Shown here: positions 21,666 to 34,499 of the stretch, piece by piece | Layout: the number at the start of each line of letters is the position of its first letter | Position numbering within the stretch: the first letter of the stretch is position 1 | Origin: Hysterangium stoloniferum | Lineage: Eukaryota > Basidiomycota > Agaricomycetes > Hysterangiales > Hysterangiaceae | DNA length: 64,000 nucleotides | Reading direction: 5' to 3' | Assembly (NCBI GenBank): GCA_015178975.1 | Contig: WHVD01000009.1 | Coordinates: 1,116,001-1,180,000 of the forward strand | Notes under the pieces: model-generated | What the model was told of the DNA's origin: nothing | Databases searched by the model: none | The model's input: only the letters and a program-made list of their open reading frames with translations | Made by a program: the position numbers and the translations under genes

Positions 21666-22254
21666 ACTTTCCTAATAGCGCATCAAAAACCACGACTTGG
21701 GATCCTGCGATAGTAAGGAGCAATCCAACTGTAAATTCAGCCGTTGTAATGTATGGGTCATTTTCTGGGAGTATGTCTATCCCATATGTAATCTGTTTCC
21801 ATATCGAAGAAAAATCAGTTCATGCGTAATGTGAATAGATGTGACTATGCTACCTCCACAACAACAGCACTTATGGTGTGTCGGATATGTAGTTCCCAGT
21901 TTTTGGAGAGTTCATGAAGTTGCTGTAACAAGTTTCTGCAATTGGTTCTAGCGCAGACTTCTGATATTAAGTGTACGAAGGCGTGGCTCACCGTGAATGA
22001 TTGGTTTGGACTGGGGTGTACTGATTTTGAAAAACATGTCGGTGCTTTCGCCATCGTTCACCATAGGGCATAATGGTGAATGACCAAGAGAGTCCGGTTC
22101 TAAAAAAATGGAGAACATAAGGCCCTTGAACAGGATTATCTTGTAACAAAGGAAGACACAAAAATGAAGCATAGATATGACGGGATGATCAGAATAAATT
22201 GACGATCGTTCGCATATGGACAAGTGTGGTATATAATGTAGCTAAACAAACCTT

Positions 22255-22434
22255 CATCAGGGATTTGGGAATGTCTACACCCATTATGTAGACTCCCTAG
22301 ATCTATAGTAAGCTTTTATACCAACTAGTAAATAGGGATCTCGCGAAAGTAGTGGGTCTAGCCGTGTCTAGCCAAGCTAACTAGCTCTGCTAGATGGCTA
22401 CGGCATACTTACTGATCTCCCCACTTTCCTGATG
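22255..22434 (-). mobile_element. MITE, CATCAGG family, copy 1
   Basis: A 180-bp element with ends CATCAGGGATTTGGGA and (reverse) CATCAGGAAAGTGGGG. It is flanked by the 2-bp TSD TT/TT. Its sequence is the reverse complement of the copies at 33,240 and 50,815. It is non-coding. Confidence 0.85.
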
Positions 22435-22449
22435 TTTGGGATGTTGAAA

Positions 22450-23560
22450 CAGTTGAATAACTCTTGACAAACACCCTGTGAGTGTGAGGAAAGTAAACAC
22501 TAAATGTATTCAACTGTGAAATAACTACATACCTGTGAGTGTGAGGAAAGTAAACACTAAGGAGACTTTCCCACACCCACAGTGGAGTATACTACAGGGT
22601 GCTTACCTAAGCACCTACACATCAGTTACCTTACTAGGTAACTCACTCAATACTGCACCTACAGTGCTGGGAAAAATACTACAAATATCAGAAAAATATA
22701 GGGAACATCATAGACTATGTAAGAGCTGTAATATCATACTCTAACATGGGAACCCGTTGAAATATTAATCGTAATGTCACAATCAGTGCACCAATCCTAG
22801 TGAAAATGCCTACGTTGCATTGGATGAGAGCATGAGTCAAGCGGAGCTCCAAACCTGCTACTATGTATATCTACTCTTTTGTATCCTCTAATGATATAAA
22901 GATACTTTGTCGAGTTCTCTTTCATCGATTGCATCACCAGTCGGGCGCCTCACACTTCACACTGCCGCGTCCGGATAAAGGAGTAACTGGCATATTATCT
23001 CTGCTTCCTTAAAAATTATAGAATAGGAGTCGGGTAAATTGATCAAGAGAGTATAAATGAACTGGAGATAACCAGGCCCAAATAAGGTACTTATTCCCGT
23101 CCGTGTCCCGATCACGTTGGTTCATACTGCAATGGTAGAGTTAAGGCGAGTTAGGGAATAGTAATATTCAGGCATTAATATGCCTTCACTGTGACCATGA
23201 CTAACCTGGTCGATGTCTGAAGTCAGGGCTGCCGGGGGTCTGCACAGGCCTAATCAGGATATTCGGATTTTTCCGACACGATTAGAGGAATATGTATATC
23301 ATCTAAAGTGTCTACCGTCTCTGATGACGCTATTGGTATTTCGTTTGGTGTTCGAGTATAAACCGAACCCATGTGAGGTTTGCTCGTACAGTTGCATGCG
23401 GGTTTAATAATGCCCTTCGCGATTGAAAACTGTTCACGAATGATGCGATCGAGCGAAAACGGTCTTATGCATAGAAAAATGGACGAGAGGTGCAGTTCCG
23501 CTCAGCTGGACGTTCAGCCGAACAACTCCCGGCAGGCCAGGGATCGTGTGGCACTCGCCA
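22450..23560. other. Stretch without supported genes
   Basis: A short direct repeat GTGAGTGTGAGGAAAGTAAA occurs at about 22,480 and 22,532. Frames such as 23,213-23,407 lack splice or composition support. Confidence 0.4.
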
Positions 23561-23696
23561 CTAATCATTCGAAGTGTCCCCATTAATAAAACTCTAACTC
23601 TAAATCACCATCCAGTATATATGCATGGGACTGGATGCTATCCCATATTCTGCTTCTACTCATCTGTGCTTTACTCCGAGTCTCATGCACAATATA

Positions 23697-25834
23697 ATGC
23701 TGTTTGGTCTCGACTTACGTTCTCTCTTACTAGTTGGTGCAGTATTGGCAGGTGGTTATTATATTTTTGGTCGAAGGCGCATTCCAAAAGGTGTGAAACA
23801 TTTTGTTCTTTCAGCACCCCAAATATGCAGCTAAGAGCAATTTGGTAGGACTTCAGCTACCACCGGGACCTCCAGGCCACTGGCTACTAGGCAATCTCAC
23901 AGATTACCCCAGGCATCATGACTGGTTGACATATAGCAAATGGGCCAAAACTTACGGCAAGCCAAGCTTCAGCGCAAGTGAAACACACGCATATATATTT
24001 AACCTCGGCTTCCACAGGTGATCTTGTTCATATAAATATTATCGGAAAGTCCATGATGTTCATCAACTCCAACGAGCTCGTACACGAACTATTCGAAAAT
24101 CGATCTTCGATCTATTCAGATCGTCCCAATCTTCCTATGTTTGGCGATTTGTAAGCCCATCCGATATCACTACATTTCTTCACGTAAGGTGTATACCTCC
24201 TTTTAACAGAGTGGGATTTGATTGGACAATGGCATTGATGCGTTACGGAGAGTGGTGGCGCCGGCATCGCGCCGTCATTCATCAAAACTTTAACATCACT
24301 TTGGTGGAACGATATCAACCTTTTCAGGTGAAGCGTTCTCGGTACGTAAGTTGCGTATTGACAGGAGGAAGCCATTTATCATAAACGTGTTTAGGGATCT
24401 ATTGAGGCAAATGAAGACATCTCCAAAGCAATTCTACAAACATCTCCGACACTCAACAGCGGCAGTTACGCTCGAGGTATGATAAATTAATATACTCCAT
24501 TGTCCCGCATATTAATTAAAATCTATACTCACAGATCGCTTATGGAATCCAAGTCCTTCCCGAAAACGATCCCTATATAACTCTGATCACTGAGGCTGTG
24601 ACAACTTCGGTCATTGCAGCACAGCCTGGAGCTTTTCTCGTCGATATATTTCCCATTCGTTTGTCCATTCCTCTTCTCAACTTCTATACAATTTGACTTA
24701 TATATATTTCAGTTAAATATGTTCCCGAATGGGTGCCGGGTGCCGGGTTCAAGCGAAAGGCGAGGATTTGGCGAACATTGATAATGAAGATGGTCAATGT
24801 TCCCTTCCAGGCGGCTAAGGACATATGGGTCTTATTTATTTTTCTTTTATAAGTACCACCTATTTAATATCCTCATAAAGGAAAAAGGTAGTACAGTACC
24901 CTCCCTCGCAGCTTCTTTGTTCGAGGACCTGAATTCCAGGACGAATGTACCTTTGGATGAGGAGGAAATTATTAGGAATGTTACCGGTATTGTACACGTT
25001 GGCGGTTCCGATACGGTAAGGTACATTTACCCAGACCTGCTCCGCACAACCGACCCGCCGCGACAGACACTGACCGCAATGGAAATTTTCTTGGTAGCCA
25101 TGCTCAAGGCTCCCGAAGCTCAAGCAAAAGCCCAAAAAGAACTTGATGAAGTATTGGGACCAGACCAACTCCCCACGTTTCAAGATGTAGACAAACTCCC
25201 ATATATTAGTGCATTATATAAAGAAGTTCTTCGCTGGCATCCCGTTGTTCCTACAGGATTTCCCCATTGTGTAACACAGGACGACGTTGTTGGCAATTAT
25301 TTCATTCCGGCGGGAACCATGCTCTTTGGGAACTCATGGCAAGACATCAATATCCAACTTTATTTCTAGAGATCTTCTAATAAGCCTGTTGTGGACAGGG
25401 AAATCCTTCACTCTGAGGCGCTGTATGGTCCGGAGACCGACAAATTTAAACCCGAGCGATTCCTGCAGCCCGGAGTCATCGAGCCCAACGCTGCTTTCGG
25501 ATATGGGAGAAGGTGATAGCATTAGATAAGCCGGTTTTTGTGCCTCGGAACTCATAAACCACCGACAGAGTTTGCCCAGGACGCCGCCTAGCTGAGAACA
25601 GCTTATTCATTATGATTGCTTCGATACTACATGCCTTCAGAATAACGCCTACCGATGGATATATTCCGCCTGACGACAGTTTTACACAAGGTCTAACGTC
25701 GTAAGTCGGTTTCGTTTCCGATTAATGTTGCTTACGCCAAACTGGGAACAAATATTAGCCGTCCAGAGCATTTCACGTGCGAGATCACACCACGTCTTGC
25801 CCGACTGGACGAACTACTCGATGAGGCGATATGA
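23697..25834 (+). CDS. Cytochrome P450 monooxygenase, 511 aa, 12 exons
   Basis: A heme-thiolate monooxygenase, probably ER-anchored by an N-terminal helix (about residues 8-26). Exons by splice site: 23697-23790, 23831-23956, 24018-24150, 24210-24341, 24395-24476, 24535-24658, 24713-24828, 24881-25015, 25067-25338, 25399-25512, 25569-25700, 25759-25834. The sum is 1,536 nt and every phase agrees. Motifs: proline hinge LPPGPPG, I-helix GGSDTT (310-315), ExxR (E367-R370), PERF (423-426) and heme loop FGYGRRVCPGR with Cys445. The motifs at GGSDT|T and GYGRR|VCPGR are completed only by splicing, which supports the model. Introns 2 and 9 use GC donors (23,957 and 25,339). It resembles the Agaricomycete P450s often labelled O-methylsterigmatocystin oxidoreductase-like. 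The substrate is unknown. A gutted paralogue lies at 17,295-20,401. Confidence 0.92.
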
Positions 25835-26937
25835 AACCAGCGCTAGGGCACTCTTTAGGACTTAATGCAAGTCATCACATGTAACTAATGCCGCATTTCA
25901 TCACATCCGTCCTATGTGCTGTTCTAACGCTGTCGATATTGTCGTTTCATGTGTCTGTCTTGATTTTGTTGTGCGATTTCCGTGGCCCACGATGAACGAC
26001 CTGTCGTATTCTATACACAACAGTTCTGGGAATCCAGAAGTTTTACACATTCATAAAAGACTGATAGCTTATTATCCGCAGATCTCCGTCCTGCTCTTCT
26101 CGGCAGAGCAGGTGATAAGTATAATAACTTGGACATTTCGGGTATTTAATTTGTTGTAATTGGAATTTTGTTTCCCCATGCTGGGTCCTTATGCTCAATC
26201 AATCGACATTACAGAACTAATGCACAATGGAATGCTGACGCTGTGGATTGTTCCGTGGTGACCTCTGAAAACGCCTTCCTATTCACCTCCTAGCAGTTGA
26301 TCAATGCCTTTCTTTTCTTGCCAAAATGAAGGTTGGGAATGCAATTGCTCAACATGCCCAAAGCCCTCGGTTCTAGCCAATGTGGTGAGCATGATGCATC
26401 TGCCCCGTTCCTAGGTTTAATTCAGCAGGGACTGAATGCTACATTTCCGGGTCAGAGGTATCTGATCAATACTTATAGTCATCATAGTGCTTTACCCACA
26501 ACTCGTAATTATGATGCTCGGCCAAGATCTATAATACATAATCTTTATGAAAGCATATGATTGGATGTATAACAAAGAACAGCTTCAATCGAAAAACAGC
26601 AGACAAAATTAGAAAGTGGAACTCAAAAGACACGATGGTTACTTGGTATACATCATTCGCTCGACTCTGAATATTTCTAGATCCAATACCAGACTGTTGA
26701 TGTATAACAAGTGTGTTGTGAAAATAAAGATCTGCCCCAATTGAATATCGTATACTGGGACTTGCTCGAATTTGCGGATTGTTGTCCACGTGTACGAATG
26801 AATGCCTTGAAGTCCGGCCTTGTTTCTTTCTTCCCTGACGTTGAGAATGGATAGTGAAAACGTAAACGCCGAGCGCGAACCTTTTTATCCTTCAGCCATG
26901 GGAGGAAGAGCAAGACTTAAGATCGAAGGATTTAGAC
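25835..26937. repeat. Duplicated P450 downstream region, copy 2
   Basis: The counterpart of 20,402-21,665, starting right after the P450 stop codon. It should include the P450 3' UTR and terminator. No conserved frame is present. Confidence 0.8.
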
Positions 26938-27078
26938 GGGGTGTATGGTGGTATAATTAAAGCCGGGACCGGGACGAACGGGGGCAGAAAAATACTGGTT
27001 TGGGTTGAGGTTCAGGGGGGAGGTGGTGGAGGATTTTTCCAGGGTTCTGAAGGGGAGGTGTGGCAGTCGTCGTCGCGA

Positions 27079-27320
27079 TCACGACGGAACCGGCGGCCGC
27101 ATCCGGACTCTCGTTCGTGCTTTCATTTTCTTCTTAGCCCGCCGACTCCCCTGATGTGGACACGTTGGCATGCCTATGCCCATGCCCATACCCCCCATCC
27201 CAGTGCCACCACCGCCCGCCCCCATCATCATTCTCCTCGGGTACACCAACTTTCCATTCAGCTCGCAAACAACGCCGTCATCATCATATTCTTCGCAATA
27301 TGCATACAAGTCCAACAGGG
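27079..27320 (-). pseudogene. 3' fragment of a gene truncated by an LTR
   Basis: On the minus strand a frame reads LYAYCEEYDDDGVVCELNGK, then a Met/Gly-rich segment (GGGGTGMGGMGMGIGMPTC), then a basic tail (RRAKKKMKARTRVRMRPPV) and a stop at 27,079. The composition is protein-like. The 5' part is lost at about 27,321, where LTR sequence begins. The family is not recognised. Confidence 0.4.
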
Positions 27321-27322
27321 CT

Positions 27323-27960
27323 GTGTGGTAAGAGGGGCATTTGGAACCCTGTCTGTAGTATTCACCTTTCCAGCAATCCACCATTCAGTGCCTCTGACAC
27401 AGGTGTTCCCAATGATGGTGTCCTGATAACTTGTTGTTAAATTATTTCCTTTCTATGCTGCACTTCTCAATTTTCCTTCTAACAGCCTTTCACTATTCCT
27501 TGCATCATTAATCTGTGGTATTCATTTTTCTTTGGAGTTTAGTAATACAATAATCTTTAGCATTATATAGTCTCATAAATGTTTGTACTTATAATCTGAT
27601 CAGAAAATCTACTGATTGCCCCATATATAAATATTTAAAACTCCACACTATGTCCTGGAAACAGCTGTAATATGACAATCTTGTGGTATGAATCCCCTTA
27701 CAATAGCAATTTATAGATCTCTTGGTGAAGTCCCTTCGTCTCTGAAGGTGTTGTATTAATTCATTCAAATGCTCCAATTTTATCGAAGACAATTCCTGGG
27801 CTGTTTGCCCACCAGTACTTTTTACACAAAGATAGACTACATTCTTCCCAATTTTGGAGAACAAGAGACGGTGCCTGGCTGGTCCTCTGTAGCAGGTGCC
27901 AAGTAAGACCACTATATTCATGTTGGAAATGGTGATGAAACACCCACCTCTCCAGGAATG
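27323..27960 (+). mobile_element. LTR copy, forward orientation
   Basis: It aligns with the reverse-oriented LTR ending at 4,557 (TGTAGTATTCACC, AATGATGGTGTCCT, AACAGCCTTT, CCTTGCATCATT) and then with the shared block ATAATCTGATCAGAAAATC (27,590). No TSD was found. The downstream border is approximate. Confidence 0.55.
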
Positions 27961-27984
27961 GTTCTCCCCTCTCCTTCCACTTTA

Positions 27985-28210
27985 TCCTTGAAAATGCCTA
28001 TTGTGGACTATGTTTTTTGAAGCTAATGCATGATTTTACCCATGTACACCTAAACTATCACCAAACATATCATGTCAGAAGGTGACTCACTAACTGACAC
28101 ATTGATTGACACACAAGTAGTTCTATTACAAGTTTATCAAACCCTTGTAGATTGTGCATTTACCATAAGTCAAACTCATATATTTTCAATAATTCATTAT
28201 CAGAAATTGA
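27985..28210. repeat. Dispersed repeat shared with 49,640-49,880
   Basis: GAAAATGCCTATTGTGGAC, CATGTCAGAAGGTG and CTAACTGACACA here match the same series in direct orientation at about 49,680-49,790. At the second site it interrupts sequence that is continuous in the sister modules, so it is probably a mobile-element fragment. Confidence 0.55.
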
Positions 28211-30860
28211 TATAAACTGGGCTAGGCCCAGGTAAGCCTTGAAGGGCTCAGTTCAACATATCTAGACGAAAATGTTATAGAGAACCTCATCACAGATATG
28301 TGACAAAGTGATGATCCAAGGATCCCCGCCCCCGTCACTTCCTTATTAGCGTCCGGACCACCAGTCTTAGATGAATCAAGCTCTTTCCGTTCTGTACCCA
28401 GGCGGACTCCACATTCTCATATCGCCATGGGATCCGGGCCCGAGCCTGAGATATATCGAAAGAGGAATCGTTGGGTGCATGTGTGTTATTCAATTACTCC
28501 TGGAAGCCACTAATCTGCTTATGGCGGAGTCTGCAAGAGGTCGTACATAAACGACATTACGAATTATGTAGCGCGGTGCCTCGTGCAAGGTTGAAAAAGA
28601 AGGTATTGTCCATCAGCTACATGGATTTGATGATCGACGCGTTGACGGGAAGAGTATATCCACTACCACTGTACTCAATGCTTTACAGTAGAACATTTTG
28701 GGCTTAACAGGCGTTAAATCTCATGCGAGCAGCAAGCAAGATACATTCATAGCAGTTTTCAGGCGATGTACACCCCAATTATACTAAATTCATTGATTGA
28801 TACACACGTTGAGAGAGAAAAATCAGTAAATACATCTCTAACTCTGACGAATAATGTGGAAGCCAATAACCAAGCCACAGCCACACTCCCTGAATTAAGG
28901 GCAAGGGCAATCCTTCTTCCTGTCATAGAAAGCAATGTCGAGCACATATGTTCGGGGGGTGAAGTCGCCTCCGTATTTCAGATTTAGGCCGTTGTTGATT
29001 TACCGATATAACATACGCTCCACTCCCCAGCATGCGTAAGTAGATAACCATAAAAACAAGCCATGAGATCTGCTACAATGGATCCAGGGACGCCCTTTAT
29101 ATGTTAGGATGTGACGTAGCAGAAAATTATCATATGTCTTTTTTATATCGTGCCCCAAGTGCATGAGAGAATTCCATACATGTGCTTCGATGCCATAGGC
29201 TGGTAAAACATTTGGTGTGTCAATTGGGATTGCGTCGACAACGACTTTTCGGGTCCCCGAAATGCCCATACTTAACCAAAGTCATTATGGTTTGTTTAAA
29301 ATGGTTCTGTAATTAGCTCTTCCTGTATGTCCAGTTATTCTTTACATGCGGCTATATCGTGACTGTGAGTGTCCGGAGACGTCGGTCAGATCTTTAATAC
29401 CATACCTGCAACTATGAATCTAGCTCACCATGGCTTGACGCGGCTCGAATGAGAGTCGGGAGATAACTCTGAGAAATCATTATCATTATAGCAGGCCACC
29501 TTACGGTCCTCATTGCATCGTTTGCGTCTACAACTTCCGCTGATCCAAAGCCAAGCCATCTGAGATACCATGAAGATAAGAGATGGATCGGTCTCTCCAA
29601 TGCAGAGCTACTAAAAGAAACTACAGCTGGATTGCGAGCCAGACATGAACCACCCCGTGCAAACAGGCGGAGGATACAATGTGGATTGTGAAACGATCGT
29701 GCTGATGCAAAAGCTAGCAGAGGGGTGAGATGAGAATGCTAAGACTAGTGGAATGTATTGAACATTCCAAGTATATTTTGAAATGAGAAATAAAAATCAG
29801 TCTCTGCAGCGAGCCAGTCTTGTTATCCCACAGGCTCCTGTTAATAAAGAAAGAGTAAGAAATCAGAAAGAGTACTGAATCTTCCATTGATCAAATTCTA
29901 TGTCTAGAGTCTAACATGCCCATATGATACTGATCGAGGAGCACATATGATATGGATAACTCCAATGACATCAGTTTCCTGTAAAAGGCGACTCGCGAGT
30001 CCTACAAAGTAGGCACGTCATGGGTGAGCATGTCAAATTATGGAATCAGAGCATGCTGCACCGAGTGTCAGAAGTATAATAAGGAAGTAAAAAAGTTGCC
30101 GATCTCGGGATTGCCGGTCAGAGTATGACACCGTCACATGCACAGAGATCAAAGGTCTATGCCGCTTATTCTAACCGAGCAATACTTCACAATAAAGTGA
30201 CAGAAAATTTCTTGAAATATTTAAGACTATTGATCTTGTATCATATGAATCTCCTCGTGGCCCATAACATTGACTGGCAATTTGCTTCCTGTTGGTGATC
30301 GAGACATCCCGAGAATAACTGCAGAATATTATGAACATGGCTTGCACATCTTAATCGTCTTTAGCTTAATCTTTTAATTCTCCTTATCAATGTCTCCCAG
30401 AGTATTTTTTCCTATATATATAAAAACTCCACCAGCAGTTCACTCATGTAATATGCCAAGTTTTTTTTAATATCTACTGTAGTCTGCACAATCCTGGCTA
30501 TTATTTTCGGCCATCGAGTATGCAGGTGAGTGATTATCAATGGATCGGAAAGTTACGTTTCCTTTAATTTCTGGATATCATTCGTCAATGATTCCAAAAA
30601 AATTGATCATGGCTTGGGCTTTTAATGTAGGCACAACATTTCGGAGCTCTTCTATGGTACAAAACACCTAAACACCGCCACTTTCGAATGAACAAACTTG
30701 CACATTCAAAATTTACCAAATTTATTATTCGTTTAGTAGAAACGTCCCGTCTGAAAAGAGGAACAAAGGTACTAGAGCAATTTTTGAAACACTTAAACCT
30801 GACGGAGTTTTTTTCGAGTTGTCGGCAGTTTAGTTACCGTGAACATTATGTAATGAGATA
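28210..30860. other. Stretch with only weak coding remnants
   Basis: Minus-strand frames at 29,000-29,269 (containing EAHVWNSLMHLGHDIKKTYD) and 29,412-29,600 read somewhat protein-like but stand alone, with no joinable exons. Around 30,410-30,530 a TATATATAAAA box precedes a possible membrane-anchor-like first exon (VVCTILAIIFGHRVC) ending at a GTGAGT donor, but its start is broken. None is supported as a gene. Confidence 0.35.
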
Positions 30861-30949
30861 AGCGTTATCTACTTATCAAAGAGTGCAAGTCGTTCTGAAA
30901 TGCGTCGATGGGACTTGTATTGTCTAGAACCGAAGGATCTCCCTTAAAA

Positions 30950-31358
30950 CTAAAATTTTTTGGGCAGAGTGGTCCATCCATCCAACGGATCATCCTGTGT
31001 TCCCACTCCCGGATTATTGCAAGTTCCGCTGATGCCAGTGCTTCCGTCTGAATAGTTTGGAACATAGCCACAGTCCTCTCGTAACCACATCCAATAATTT
31101 ATTGTCATCCCATTCACATTCTTCATCCGAATCACTGCTCAGATCAATGTGCAAAACGGAAGACTCCGTTACATAACTCAGAACTTGTGTCCGCCTCATA
31201 CCGTACAAGTGGTTTTTGTTGGCAACTGTGCCCTTCTCGAGCACATGCAGCAGATTGTTGCTGTGCCTTTTCGCTACGGTCATTTTCGGGGTGGGGAATG
31301 TAGCAAATTTCAAATTCATATACACTACTATCGGCGCTGTTGCATGTCCTGGTTCCAA
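30950..31358 (-). other. Possible gene fragment
   Basis: A minus-strand frame at 31,014-31,358 includes an acidic SSDSDEECEWDD patch. An overlapping frame (30,950-31,135) reads GYVPNYSDGSTGISGTCNNP. Neither has splice or homology support. Confidence 0.2.
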
Positions 31359-31463
31359 ATTAATATACTACAGTAGCGCTGTATTAACAATGGTCACGAA
31401 GACTCTCAAAGCCGTTTTCGAAAGGGATCCGGTGAAATTATTTTTTCACAACCAATTTGGCCT

Positions 31464-34400
31464 CTGTTTGAAAGTAACGGTGTCAGATGTTTTGTACCAT
31501 ACTAGCCGCATACCTCAGTTCGACTGAATCGCCCACCAGGGTCTGTGTGCGATTATCATATATGAGAAACATGTAGCATTTGTAGCGTTTAGCTAATAAC
31601 AGCTTTTATTGACGTCTCTATCATCTACTGTAATGGCTTTTGGGACAATCACCCAAAACGAGTCTCGAAGGCTCAAAGCATGACTACATACTAGGATTTC
31701 CTGAGGCAGATGAATCAACTTCGATATGATGATGCGATCCAAACATGACTACACAAATAAACATTGTTGGGCCGCTCCAGGACCATCCATTTCAAAAATT
31801 TGTAACATTGCATTGAGAATTGCTTTACTCAGATATTCCTCTTATGTAAAGATGAGGTGTCTGGTTTGCATTGTACATGTTCTAACCATAAACATCCGCT
31901 AAATGGCTTCTGTCTTTTTTCTATCTGTGCCAAAATGAAATCAATTGACGTGTTCAAATTCCTATGTCCGTAAATACATTGAAGATCCAATTGTCGGAAC
32001 TCTCAGTTGAAGGCAATTATTGTTTTCATCGCTAATTGATGATGGTAAAGCTCTCTGCCATAGCATATTTGTATAGGTTTGAAACGGTGGGCAATTAACT
32101 CAGAAAGTGTCAGCTGTGCTGGTTGATAGTTGCGCATCTGAATCAGAAGCAGCTCGGTTGAGTAACATGATTTCCCGTTGTTGGTGGCCAATGGCCATCA
32201 TGGTGCAGGTTGAGCCACATTCCTTCAGAGCAAGATGTCAGTGTTATATTATGCAGCTAATAATAACTCTTAGTGAGTGACAACGTCACTATAACATGCT
32301 TGATATTTACCTGATGAGAACTTATAGGTAGAATAATTGGAGCGAGATACTAGTATCGACTCATAGGAAACCTTTCCGTACTTCTTAGCAGTCACTAAGA
32401 GATTATGCTCTCGGACATGTTACTGTATCATATTGCGACCCTGAATTGTACAGGTGAGTCGCATTTATATGTACTGCGTGGAAGGTTATCCAAGCTGGTG
32501 TACACGTAATATTATTGGCATCACTCAATTCTTTTTCGATGACAACGTGGAACTACTAGTAACCATCCAAAGTTATTGAGAAGGCTGAATATTTCAATGA
32601 CCTGCCACTGAGACTGACCATTAAGTGACGAGCAATCAGTGCTACTTGTGATGCCATCAGTGTGGATTTCTATTATGATGGGAGACCAACAACATGTTTC
32701 CTCAGCTCGGTTTGTTGGGCATTGCACAGCATTGGACCAAACGCTTAAGAGCCCAGATCATTTCTCCATTCATTCCCTACTCTAGTACCGGCTCTCCTGA
32801 TAATAACAGCGGCTCATGAATCCGATGATGCACATATGATCGAATGTATTGGGAATATGGTGGTGCCGCTGATATAACCCATGAGCGTAGCCCAAATCAC
32901 CATGCACAGAAGCTGCTGTAGCAGTGGCTGGCTGAGCACACATTCAAGTTGTATTTGTCGGACCTTGAAAGCATCCTTCCAAAAACGCTATAAGCCATGG
33001 CCAGGCGTAATACATAATGAAAGGCTACTCACTGGCACTTTGAAGTCCACTTTCCGCCATGGTTTGGCCACAGTAACGCTTGGAATCTCTCTAGCACGTG
33101 AACATAAGAGAGGGAGAACAATGGTGTGGGATAGTAAGGTCTTAGCCTTTAGTAGCTAATAAGTATACAGTAATGGACGTTGTACTGTCCCAAAGGGGAA
33201 TGATGTCGAAAGGTCAAATTTCTCAAGAACATACATAAGCATCAGGAAAGCGGGAAGATCAGTAAGTATGCCGTCTATATTGTCTAGAGCCATCTAGGAG
33301 AAGCTAGCTCGGCTAGACACGGCTAGACACATTACTTTCGCGAAATCCCTATTTACTAGTCGGTATAAAAGCTTACTATAGATCTAGGGAGTCTAGGGAG
33401 TCTAGGGAGTCTACATAATGGGCGTAGACATTCCCAAACCCCTGATGAGAGAAACGATTTTGAAAATATATCCCCGTCGTAATCAGCTGTCGGGTTGAAG
33501 TATCGGGGGATTGGAGGTAAAATGTCAAGTAGATATTGTCATCGCCTTCAACAACTTGACTTCAGTCATTCTTGCGTTTGATACAATAAACCTGGAATTT
33601 TGCAATTCGACACAAGCATCAGAGTCTGCAATAATATCATTTAATCTTCGAATACTGTTTGATGTCTATTTCGTGATCCTTACTGTTTTCATCATTCAAG
33701 ACGTGAGATTCCCATCAGTGCGGAGAAGCAGTAAAACGCAATCAATCAGATTCGACGTAAGAACATTCCATTCTGATTTATATACCAATTGCTCTTAAGC
33801 TCCGAGCCCGAGCTTGAAGGTGTCGGAATCGACGCTGGGGATATATTTTTGGTCATGGCAAATCAGGTTGTCAGGTATCACTGTAAGTGCCTAAATTGAG
33901 TATATAAGTTTCGTGAAGTTCTTTTTGAGAAGAACTTACTGTTGATGTTGGATTGTAACTGGTACTGATACGGAACCTTACTAGTACTAGTAGACAGCTT
34001 ATGATCGTAAACATGACAACACCGAGGATCACAGTCAGGTGAATAAACCATCACTCTCCGGGACATCGGAGCAGTCATTTGTAGATATCAAGCATGTATG
34101 GTGTCCTACATTTACCCTTGCGGGTTTTGTCTCGGACAAAACCGCTATAAGATAACTTCCAAGGTGAGGAATTGGCGAATTGACGAGCCTCCGAGTTGTG
34201 CCGTGAGGAACCTGCAACCCAGACGGTTAGTAGTGACTAGCAAGGATCGGATAGCCTTAAGAAACACAAACAGGGCACAAAATTCGCCAAGCAAAAGCCC
34301 ACTGGTGTGTTTTATCTCATGATGTTTTGGGGTGCCTGATTGGTAGCCTCGAATCCAGTCCATTATCGCCCAACCGGACGCACCCCTATGGCGAATAGGA

Positions 34401-34495
34401 TTCCCAACAGAGGACCGGCCGGCAGGACTGGTTGCGACAAGGGTCCTAGGTAGTGAGCCCCTGATTGGGTTGAACCGTGCGAGAATCGAGCAGGG
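31464..34495. repeat. 2.86-kb duplicated block, copy 2, with a MITE inside
   Basis: A direct-orientation copy of 17,435-20,296. It is longer by about 210 bp because a CATCAGG MITE sits at 33,240-33,447. The flanks (CCAATTTGGC on the left, GATCAGC on the right) differ from those of copy 1, so the shared edges define the ends of the duplicated unit. Confidence 0.9.
33240..33447 (+). mobile_element. MITE, CATCAGG family, copy 2 (empty site known)
   Basis: A 208-bp element with ends CATCAGGAAAGCGGGA and ...CCCCTGATG, flanked by AG/AG. The sister block at about 19,211-19,232 has the uninterrupted sequence ACATACATAAGAGAAAACG. This shows a clean insertion with a 2-bp duplication. It carries an internal 9-10 bp tandem repeat (TCTAGGGAG, three times). 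Confidence 0.93.
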
Positions 34496-34499
34496 GATC

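Noticed and set aside
24860-25183. 107-codon minus-strand ORF
   Set aside because: It lies antisense to P450 exons 8-9, which carry the I-helix and K-helix motifs.
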